Of a stretch of DNA of 25,997 bases, positions 15,285-21,385 are shown in pieces (positions within the stretch are counted from its first letter, which is position 1; each line of letters starts with the position of its first letter). Under the pieces are notes generated by a model. That model did no database searches, was not told where the DNA came from, and saw only the letters and a program-made list of their open reading frames with translations. Source of the DNA: an uncultured Candidatus Melainabacteria bacterium (GTDB taxonomy: Bacteria; Cyanobacteriota; Vampirovibrionia; Gastranaerophilales; Gastranaerophilaceae); contig CAKVLN010000018.1 in NCBI GenBank assembly GCA_934757275.1, positions 1-25,997 on the forward strand. The letters run 5' to 3'. A program made the position numbers and the translations under genes.

Positions 15285-15315
15285 GTCGTATTCAACAATT
15301 GTCATTGAACGCGAC
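15285..15315. repeat. 31-base palindrome, copy 1
   Basis: Arms GTCGTATTCAA and TTGAACGCGAC (imperfect) with a nine-base loop. It lies at the 3' side of the truncated GNAT copy and overlaps its last codons. Confidence 0.6.
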
Positions 15316-15631
15316 AATAACTTTCACCTCTATACACAAATTCTTTCCCTCCAACCCACTCAAACCCGCATTTTCTCAAACACAACGCCGACATTTTATT
15401 CTGCGCAACGGCATAAATTTCACAATTAAACCACTTTAACGACATTTTTAAACATTTCAAATTCAATAAATGTTTTTTTCGTTTCGCAAAACCATTCAAA
15501 TACAATTTGTCATTTTCATCTACAAAATAATAAATTGCACCAATCAACTCTTCTTCGTCCAAAAACAAATAAAAAAATGTGTAGTTGACTATAAACTCAA
15601 ACGAATTTGTGTCACAAATCGATTTTTGAAG
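15302..15631 (-). pseudogene. 5'-truncated copy of the GNAT-like gene
   Basis: This matches the gene at 17829-18212 at about nine bases in ten, from its SICDTNSFEF segment to the C-terminus. It lacks the first 35 or so codons: homology stops near 15630 and a stop codon lies directly upstream in frame. Its C-terminus also differs, ending FVYRGESYCRVQ instead of FVYKG. No ATG remains at the 5' end. The fragment is bracketed by inverted copies of a 31-base palindrome (15285-15315 and 15637-15667). It is probably non-functional, unless a TTG at 15566-15568 is used. Confidence 0.7.
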
Positions 15632-15636
15632 TTATT

Positions 15637-15667
15637 GTCGTGTTCAATGACAATAGTTGAACACGAC
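15637..15667. repeat. 31-base palindrome, copy 2
   Basis: Perfect 11-base arms GTCGTGTTCAA and TTGAACACGAC with loop TGACAATAG. The loop shows it is inverted relative to copies 1 and 3. Confidence 0.75.
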
Positions 15668-15726
15668 ATACACTTTTGAAGATCTGCGGCTGCGGCATTT
15701 TTACGTCATTATTATATTTTGTAATA

Positions 15727-15754
15727 TTTACATTTGTTAAAATTTCTTTATAAT
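15727..15754 (+). promoter_or_regulatory. Promoter of the TPR gene
   Basis: TTTACA (15727-15732), a 16-base spacer and TATAAT (15749-15754), about 22 bases before the ATG at 15777, leaving room for the GAGG ribosome site. Confidence 0.65.
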
Positions 15755-15776
15755 AAATATATTGAGGTTGGTGAAA

Positions 15777-17753
15777 ATGATTAACAATAAAAAAGATGCG
15801 AAATACTACTGCGAAGAAGGTGTTAAAAGGTATAAAAAAGGTTCAAAATCAGCATTAAAATCTTTACAAAAAGCGCTTGAACTTGCTCTAAACGACCCAG
15901 CAACACAAAATGAACTTTTAAATGATATTTATGGTGATTTATTTTGTTATTATGACAAACTTTCTCCTGATTACTCCAAGGCTTTGATTTATTTTGACAA
16001 ACTTATTGATACAAATATTGATGATGAAGAACTTGAAAAAGCAAAAGAATTTCGCGCAGAAATTAAAGCCAATCCTGACAAATTTGATAAAACAACTTTA
16101 TTAAAACGTGCTAATCAAATTCGCGTTATGAATGAAGTTGATGCAGATGGCATTTTGTTATATATAAAATGTCTGATTTTATTTGATAATCCAAATTGTG
16201 ATGAAATTTTCTATATCGCGGCTCAACATTATAAATCATATGTCAATTCTGCAGCCGAAAGAAATATCAAACAAGCAATTGCCATAAATCCTAATAAACA
16301 GGAATATTATGACCTGTATTTTAGTATAATGTTGCAAATTTTGGCTGATGAGTATGGTGAAAAAACTTTCTCTAAAACCGTTAAAAAATACGACAAAACA
16401 ATAAAAGATACTATTAACAAATCAATCAAAATAAAACCGACAGCCCAAGCTTATCTCAACTATTATTACTATTACAATCTTTTGAGAGATTTCAAATCAG
16501 CCCTAAAAGCTCTTGATAAAGCAATTGAGCTTGACCCTGAAAATGCTTTTATGTATGAATATCGCGCACAATTAAAAAGTGAAAACAAAGATATAGATGG
16601 CGCAATAAAAGACTGGGAAAGCGCACTTGCAATTTACCCGTATGAAGAAAATAATTATGTCGAAATTGGAAATTTGTACTATGAAAAATATGGCAAAGAA
16701 AAAGTCTATGAGTATTTAGAAGAAAAAATCTCTCAATTTGCCTCTGAAAAAGAATTATATATGTATCTTTTAGTAAATAAAGCAAATTTTGAAAAAGAAT
16801 ATGGCGATTATGACCTATGTCTTTCAGATTGTGATAGAGTAACCAATTTTGCCCAATTTATTCCGAATGAGAAATATAATATCGACGCAATCAAAGCAAT
16901 ATGTTTATGGCAAAAAGGTGATTTTGAAAATGCCCTCAAATCAATAGATTCTGCAATTGAACTTGAACCAAATTGTGCACAAAAATATATGGATAAAGGT
17001 ATAATTTTAAAAGAACAAAAGAGATATGAAGAGGCAATTAACTGTTTAAAAAAAGCAGAAGAAATTTCACTAAAAGGAGACGGTTATATTTTGGAGTATT
17101 TGTACACCGACATAGGCTATTGCTATGAATGCTTAAATAAACAGTTTGAAGCTATAAAATATTACAACAAAGCAATTAAAAAAAGGCTTGATTCTTGGTA
17201 TCCATACCTAAATAAGATTGGTAATTTAATCCGTTTAGGGAAATATAATCTTGCACTGAAATGGACAGAAAAAGCAGAGAAAACATTCAAAAATGAACTA
17301 GACAATAGGTTTTATGGCAACAAAGGGTTAATTTATTATCATTTGAAAGATTACAAAACCGCTGTAAAAAATTTCAAAAAATATCCGCAATGGGATTCTG
17401 CGAAAATTTTGACGGCTTATATTGATTTCTTGCAAGGGAATAGTAAGTCTGCCTTGAAAAAGTTAGAAAAGTTAAAAACAACAACACCTGCGGAAAGTGA
17501 TTACAAACTTCGTTTCATGGCGGTCGTTTATTATAAAAATCAAAAATATGACAAAGCTTTAGAATGCCTTATTCCAACAAAAGATAAAAATTGTTTTTAT
17601 TATTATATAAAATCATGCATATTCAATAAACTTGGTGATAATGTAAACGCAGAAGAAAACATGAATTTGGCAAAATCAACCTTGGAAGAAAATGAAACTA
17701 TAGAAAATATGATAAAAATTATTGAAGACGATTTCCACGTAAATTTTAACTAA
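15777..17753 (+). CDS. Tetratricopeptide-repeat (TPR) protein
   Basis: The 658-aa, Lys/Glu-rich soluble protein is made almost wholly of paired helices. Clear TPR units include the regions near residues 23-36, 240-275 (AIELDPENAFMYEYRAQL), 380-415 (AIELEPNCAQKYMDKG), 415-430, 455-470, 488-502 and 520-535. There is no signal peptide, membrane segment or appended catalytic domain, so it is a cytoplasmic protein-protein scaffold. I chose the ATG with GAGGTTGGTG before it rather than an upstream TTG. It has its own promoter, runs against the phage genes, and sits between two copies of a GNAT-like gene. It is therefore likely cargo or a host gene caught in a duplication. Its partner is unknown. 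Confidence 0.85.
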   Translation: MINNKKDAKYYCEEGVKRYKKGSKSALKSLQKALELALNDPATQNELLNDIYGDLFCYYDKLSPDYSKALIYFDKLIDTNIDDEELEKAKEFRAEIKANPDKFDKTTLLKRANQIRVMNEVDADGILLYIKCLILFDNPNCDEIFYIAAQHYKSYVNSAAERNIKQAIAINPNKQEYYDLYFSIMLQILADEYGEKTFSKTVKKYDKTIKDTINKSIKIKPTAQAYLNYYYYYNLLRDFKSALKALDKAIELDPENAFMYEYRAQLKSENKDIDGAIKDWESALAIYPYEENNYVEIGNLYYEKYGKEKVYEYLEEKISQFASEKELYMYLLVNKANFEKEYGDYDLCLSDCDRVTNFAQFIPNEKYNIDAIKAICLWQKGDFENALKSIDSAIELEPNCAQKYMDKGIILKEQKRYEEAINCLKKAEEISLKGDGYILEYLYTDIGYCYECLNKQFEAIKYYNKAIKKRLDSWYPYLNKIGNLIRLGKYNLALKWTEKAEKTFKNELDNRFYGNKGLIYYHLKDYKTAVKNFKKYPQWDSAKILTAYIDFLQGNSKSALKKLEKLKTTTPAESDYKLRFMAVVYYKNQKYDKALECLIPTKDKNCFYYYIKSCIFNKLGDNVNAEENMNLAKSTLEENETIENMIKIIEDDFHVNFN

Positions 17754-17789
17754 ATAAAATTTGCTATAACTTAAAAAATAAGTTTGTAG

Positions 17790-17820
17790 GGCGTGTTCAA
17801 CTATTGGCATTGAACACGAC
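17790..17820. repeat. 31-base palindrome, copy 3
   Basis: Arms GGCGTGTTCAA and TTGAACACGAC (one mismatch) with loop CTATTGGCA. It lies just 3' of the intact GNAT-like gene, in the same relation as copy 1 has to the truncated gene. It may also end transcripts from both sides. Confidence 0.65.
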
Positions 17821-17828
17821 AAATACTT

Positions 17829-18212
17829 TCACCCTTTATACACAAATTCTTTCCCACCAACCCACTCAAATCCACATTTTCTCAAACACAACGCCGACAT
17901 TTTATTCTGTGCAACGGCATGAATATTCCCTTTGAACCACTTTAACGACATTTTTAAACATTCCAGATTCAACAAATGCTTTTTACGTTTCGCAAAACCA
18001 TTCAAATACAATTTGTCATTTTCATCTACAAAATAATAAATTGCACCAATCAACTCTTCTTCGTCCAAAAACAAATAAAAAAATGTGTTATTGACTATAA
18101 ACTCAAACGAATTTGTATCACAAATAGATTTTTGTACTTTTTCATACAAACTTTTACACTCTTGAATATAACTATGGAACTCTTTTTGCGTTGGAATTAA
18201 TACTTTAATCAT
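17829..18212 (-). CDS. GNAT-fold acetyltransferase-like protein
   Basis: The 127-aa product has a GNAT-like course: an N-terminal helix region (QKEFHSYIQECKSLYEKVQ), the strand FLDEEELIGAIYYFVDENDKLYL (residues 48-72), and a C-terminal AQNKMSALCLRKCGFEWVG segment. The latter resembles the 'N..A..LY.K.GF' close of GNATs. No obvious Q/RxxGxG/A acetyl-CoA loop is visible, so activity is uncertain. The ATG has only a weak GAG upstream. GNAT-like proteins occur in phage late regions, and this one lies on the same strand as the particle genes. A truncated second copy lies at 15302-15631 beyond the TPR gene. Confidence 0.65.
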   Translation of the reverse strand: MIKVLIPTQKEFHSYIQECKSLYEKVQKSICDTNSFEFIVNNTFFYLFLDEEELIGAIYYFVDENDKLYLNGFAKRKKHLLNLECLKMSLKWFKGNIHAVAQNKMSALCLRKCGFEWVGGKEFVYKG

Positions 18213-18238
18213 GGTTAATACTCATTGTTTTTGTGGGT

Positions 18239-18404
18239 GTGAATACGTGAATGAGTGAATAGGTGAATAAGTTCATATAAATATTCTTCTTCATAAAACT
18301 TGTTTTTCTTTGAATATAATAATTTTCAAATTTCTTCTTCTATAAATCATGAGCGAAGCGAATAAAATGAACTTATTCACTTATTCACCTATTCACTTAT
18401 TGAC
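18239..18404. repeat. Octamer-armed element A
   Basis: The left arm GTGAATAC/GTGAATGA/GTGAATAG/GTGAATAA ends in GTTCATA. The right arm is its inverse (GAACTTATTCAC-TTATTCACC-TATTCAC...). The core has ATTCTTCTTCATAAAACTTG and ATCATGAGCGAAGCGAAT, shared with elements B and C. It fills the whole gap between two genes and ends at the stop codon of the next. Confidence 0.75.
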
Positions 18405-18704
18405 CTATATTCTCCCTTCACACAACCCTTCCACCACATTAATTTTCGGCTCTTCATTCTCAACAACCTCGTCATCTAAACCCAATGCCAGCCGTTGACC
18501 TTTTTGAACTTTGCCTATTGCCGAAATCAAAAAATCAATCATTGATAGAGAATTTTTGGGAACGTCAAGAAACTCAAATTCTGCATATTTTATTTCTCTT
18601 GCGTACTCCTCAAGCATAAATTCTAAAACGCTTAACGCTTTATCATAAAACTCAATATGCTTTTGATTGACTTTTTGCTTAATATTTTCAACCTTCTTTG
18701 ACAT
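18405..18704 (-). CDS. 99-aa phage-type protein of unknown function
   Basis: A helical protein. Residues 1-45 form an amphipathic helix (KQKVNQKHIEFYDKALSVLE), followed by FLDVPKNSLSMIDFLISAIGKVQKGQRLALGLD (residues 45-77) and an acidic tail. The 'K.Q.GQR.ALGLD' stretch reminds me of DNA-packaging or small-terminase-like phage proteins, and no other small terminase is evident, but this is weak. The ATG follows AAAAGG. It is bounded on both sides by octamer-armed repeats, and its last codons lie at the repeat edge. Confidence 0.65.
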   Translation of the reverse strand: MSKKVENIKQKVNQKHIEFYDKALSVLEFMLEEYAREIKYAEFEFLDVPKNSLSMIDFLISAIGKVQKGQRLALGLDDEVVENEEPKINVVEGLCEGRI

Positions 18705-18743
18705 AATATACCTTTTCTTGTGGTTTTAATAAATTGGATTTTA

Positions 18744-18890
18744 AAGTGAATAAGTTCGTATTAGTTATTATTCTTCATAAAACTTGCTTTTATATGAACA
18801 TAATAACCTTCAAATCTTTTCATCTTTGAATTATGAGCGAAGCGAATTTAATGAACTTATTCACCTATTCACTTATTGACTTATTGACTT
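18744..18890. repeat. Octamer-armed element B
   Basis: It has a short left arm (AAGTGAATAAGTTCGTATTA), a core with TATTCTTCATAAAACTTG and ATTATGAGCGAAGCGAAT, and a right arm of four inverted units (GAACTTATTCACC... ). The arm lengths differ from element A, showing copy-number change of the 8-base unit. Confidence 0.75.
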
Positions 18891-18907
18891 AACAATAAAA
18901 AAAAACA

Positions 18908-18982
18908 CTGAGGGCAGGGGCAACGTATACTGTACACAAGGAGTGTGTCACGAGAGAGAAAGGTGAAACAATAAGCCCTCAG
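18908..18982 (-). ncRNA. Candidate structured RNA with terminator-like end
   Basis: CTGAGGGC (18908-18915) and GCCCTCAG (18975-18982) close a 59-base interior containing GTATAC and an imperfect TGTACAC/GTGTGTCA hairpin. Read on the minus strand, the last arm is followed by TG and a run of nine T, as at the end of a small RNA or long-loop terminator. It lies alone between two octamer elements. The base composition is much more GC-rich than its surroundings. Confidence 0.35.
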
Positions 18983-19000
18983 AGAGATAAAACTTTTTGA

Positions 19001-19198
19001 AAGTGAATAAGTGACAGAGTGAATAGGTGAATAAGTTCGTATTAGAAATTATTCTTCATAACACATGTTTTACATTGAATTTATAAAAAACAACTTTCAA
19101 CTCTTGCATTTTACAATATCATGAGCGAAGCGAATAAAATGAACTTATTCACTTATTCACTCTGTCACTCATTCACCCTGTCCCCCATTCACTTATTA
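19001..19198. repeat. Octamer-armed element C
   Basis: This is the largest copy. A variant unit GTGACAGA in the left arm is matched by TCTGTCAC in the right arm, so the arms stay complementary. The core again has ATTCTTCATAA and ATCATGAGCGAAGCGAATAAAATGAAC. The right end supplies the last codons of the gene at 19189-19566. Confidence 0.75.
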
Positions 19199-19566
19199 AC
19201 TTTTCTAACCAATTCCTTATTCCCATAAAAATCACAAGCAAATTGCTTAACCACCTCTTTTTTACCTGATTTTACAGATTTATTTAAACCATATTTCCAC
19301 CCAAAAGGTTTTGACTTAAATTTGGCATAGTTAAACTCACGCAATGAATAAACGATTTGCATTCTATGCTTTTGAGCCAACTCATTAGCCTTAATACCAA
19401 CCTCTTTTGTAATTTTATAATTCCCGTCAAAACGCCATTCCGCTAACTCGCTAACAGGCTTTTTACAAATTGGGCAAAAACCTATTGAAAGTTTCCTTGA
19501 GGAATATAATTCGTTTTCTTCCAGATAATAAACGTCATCAGGACGAAATTGACAACAATGTCGCAC
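19189..19566 (-). CDS. 125-aa protein with a zinc-ribbon-like Cys pair
   Basis: The protein has HCC near the N-terminus and CPICKKPV at about residues 31-38, together a possible zinc site. A basic, aromatic C-terminal half follows (SLREFNYAKFKSKPFGWKYG... ). I do not recognise a family; DNA or RNA binding is plausible. The start is GTG, with GGAGG seven bases upstream and a minus-strand TATAAT at 19588-19593, so it has its own promoter region. It is the most upstream gene on the strand of the particle genes and could be the right end of the phage-like region. Its last codons lie inside octamer element C. Confidence 0.7.
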   Translation of the reverse strand: MRHCCQFRPDDVYYLEENELYSSRKLSIGFCPICKKPVSELAEWRFDGNYKITKEVGIKANELAQKHRMQIVYSLREFNYAKFKSKPFGWKYGLNKSVKSGKKEVVKQFACDFYGNKELVRKVNK

Positions 19567-19783
19567 TATGAACCTCCGCTATTCTATATTATATGGGCGT
19601 AACTTGCCCTGTACTTTTCTAAAGATTTGTCCTACGCAGCATTTCAGCCTTGTTTCAAAATCAAGTACAAGAATATACTACACTATTTTCCTTTTCGACA
19701 TAAGGATTGTAAAGAGTTTTTTACATCTTAACCCAAGGTTCAATGTTTGTGATATTTTGGTAATAAAAGAGGAGGCTGAAAGA

Positions 19784-20749
19784 ATGAAGGCTATTGTTTT
19801 TGATAACCAGTTAAAATTAGATAAAAATTACCCAAAACCAATTCCAAAGGAGGGCGAAGCTTTAATTAGAGTAAGCCTTGCAGGAATTTGTAATACGGAT
19901 TACGAAATCACTAAAGGCTATATGGGCTATGTTGGCATTTTAGGTCATGAATTTGTCGGAGTTGTTGAAGAAGTCAATGACAAAGATAAATCACTTGTCG
20001 GCAAACGTGTTGTTGCAGAAATTAGCTATGGTTGTAACGACCCTGATTGCGAATGGTGCGCTAAAAAGAATTATCGCCATTGTCCAAACCGCCATACCCT
20101 CGGCATTTGGCGCAAAGACGGTTGTTTTGCAGAATATATGACAATGCCTATAAATGTGTTGTTTGAGGTTCCTGATAATGTAACGGACGAACAAGCAGTT
20201 TTTGTAGAACCACTTGCTGCAGCATGCGAAATCACAGAACAATTGCATATTGATCCAATGCAAAAAGTTGTTGTGCTAGGCGATGGCAAATTAGGTTTAA
20301 CAACGGCACTTACCTTAAATGCACAGAATTTTGACGTTTTGTTAGTTGGCAAACATCAAAACAAACTAGATATTGCTGCTGCTCAAGGTGTTGCAACAAA
20401 GCTTTTGAGCGAATTTAAAATTGAAAAGAAATACGATGTTGTTGTTGAGGCTACTGGCTCTGCGTCTGGTTTTGAAACCTCAATGGCACTAACAAAACCA
20501 AGAGGAACTTTGGTGTTAAAAAGCACAGTTGCATCAGGAAAAGAATTAAACCTTGCACCAATTGTAATTGATGAAATCACGGTTTTAGGCTCAAGATGCG
20601 GACAATTCCCGCCAGCTCTAAGACTTTTGAAAAATAATAAAATAGATTTTTCGTCATTTATAAGTGGAATTTATTCTATCGATGACGCAATTGAAGCCTT
20701 TGAGGCAAACAAATCAAAAGATAGCCTAAAAATCTTGATAAAGATGTAG
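19784..20749 (+). CDS. Zinc-dependent medium-chain dehydrogenase (MDR / alcohol dehydrogenase-like)
   Basis: The 321-aa NAD(P)-dependent oxidoreductase has all expected sites. The catalytic-zinc ligand is C36 in GICNTDYE, followed by GHEFVG (H55, E56) and E142 in FVEPLA. Structural-zinc cysteines are C84, C89, C92 and C100, and the Rossmann motif is GDGKLG (166-171). The sequence course (VEATGS, GTLVLKST, ITVLGSRCG, PALRLL) fits the MDR-like alcohol dehydrogenase group; the substrate cannot be told. The ATG has GAGGAGG upstream. The frame stays open 72 codons further upstream, but that extension is not family-like and overlaps the promoter region of the divergent gene. It marks the return to ordinary host genes. 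Confidence 0.92.
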   Translation: MKAIVFDNQLKLDKNYPKPIPKEGEALIRVSLAGICNTDYEITKGYMGYVGILGHEFVGVVEEVNDKDKSLVGKRVVAEISYGCNDPDCEWCAKKNYRHCPNRHTLGIWRKDGCFAEYMTMPINVLFEVPDNVTDEQAVFVEPLAAACEITEQLHIDPMQKVVVLGDGKLGLTTALTLNAQNFDVLLVGKHQNKLDIAAAQGVATKLLSEFKIEKKYDVVVEATGSASGFETSMALTKPRGTLVLKSTVASGKELNLAPIVIDEITVLGSRCGQFPPALRLLKNNKIDFSSFISGIYSIDDAIEAFEANKSKDSLKILIKM

Positions 20750-20857
20750 TCCGCTATATCTTCTTAACATTACTTAACCTCGCATGTTGACTAGCTATCT
20801 TGTTCATGGTTTCATAGAGATATAATATGTAAAATTAGCTGAAAAGGAAATAGAAAA

Positions 20858-21010
20858 ATGAGACGTACATTAGAAGGAACAAAAATCAAAAGACAACACG
20901 TTAGTGGTTTCAGAGCTAGAATGTCTACTCCTGGCGGTCAAGAAGTTTTAAACAGAAGACGTGCAAAAGGCAGACACCAAATTGCAATCTCTGGTAGCAA
21001 ACGTGCTTAA
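20858..21010 (+). CDS. rpmH: Ribosomal protein L34
   Basis: The 50-aa basic protein opens MRRTLEGTKIKRQHVSG and has the L34 core GFRARM plus the RRRAKGR motif (residues 33-39). The RTLxGT opening resembles cyanobacterial-type L34. It is a component of the large ribosomal subunit. Codons are of highly expressed type (CGT, AAC). AAAAGGAAA precedes the ATG, TATAAT lies at 20821-20826 and a strong terminator follows, so it is a single-gene unit. The usual neighbours rnpA and yidC are not in the 375 bases downstream, where the next gene is a phosphorylase homologue. Confidence 0.95.
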   Translation: MRRTLEGTKIKRQHVSGFRARMSTPGGQEVLNRRRAKGRHQIAISGSKRA

Positions 21011-21031
21011 GATTTAAAAAGTATTATGTAC

Positions 21032-21060
21032 AAAAAGGGCGACCTGCGGTCGCCCTTTTT
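21032..21060. terminator. Terminator after rpmH
   Basis: A perfect 13-base stem (AAAAAGGGCGACC and its complement) with loop TGC ends in TTTTT. The A-run on the other side makes it bidirectional. Confidence 0.9.
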
Positions 21061-21066
21061 GTGTGC

Positions 21067-21137
21067 AACAAACCGCCCTTATTAGGGAGGTCGCAGTTGT
21101 TCGAGCGATAGCGAGTTACAAATGCGGGTGGGTATTA
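21067..21137 (+). repeat. Partial copy of the long dispersed repeat
   Basis: TTAGGGAGGTCGCAGT... then a diverged middle (GTTCGAGCGATAGCGAGTTAC) and AATGCGGGTGGGTATT match the right-hand module of 8221-8455. The rest of 21061-21385 holds no gene. Near its end, TTGAAA (21301-21306) and TATAAT (21326-21331), 19 bases apart, are a plausible promoter for the phosphorylase homologue. Confidence 0.65.
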
Positions 21138-21385
21138 GCAATATCTAATTACTATAATATATATTAAATGTACAAACTACACTAATTAACTAATCCTTTA
21201 GAATTACTTCTTTACAATTCTTAATATTTTCAAACCGCACGCTATGAGCTACTTTGCCCAGCAAAACTAATATTCAAGAATTACTTTTCAAATAAAAAGA
21301 TTGAAAAAAAGTTATGTTGTTGGTATATAATTTTAGTGGACGAATAGTCCTTTAGTAGTACATAAAAGAAAAGGTTTAAGAAATT

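Noticed and set aside
15239..15679. Plus-strand open frames over the GNAT remnant
   Set aside because: The same Phe/Ile-rich frame appears over the intact GNAT-like gene, so it is the antisense shadow of that sequence.
18239..19198. CRISPR-like array of short repeats
   Set aside because: The repeated units are 8 bases, contiguous and degenerate, with no spacers of even length, and they occur as inverted arms around shared cores.
949..19566. Complete functional prophage
   Set aside because: No integrase, excisionase, repressor, replication gene or attachment-site repeat was seen between the flanking host loci.
19568..19783. A 72-residue N-terminal extension of the MDR dehydrogenase
   Set aside because: The open stretch has no family-like sequence, and the ATG at 19784 has a perfect GAGGAGG site and gives the usual MDR start (MKAIVFDN).
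20071..20352. Minus-strand open frames inside the MDR dehydrogenase and phosphorylase genes
   Set aside because: They lie fully within well-supported genes in other frames and have no ribosome sites or recognisable domains.
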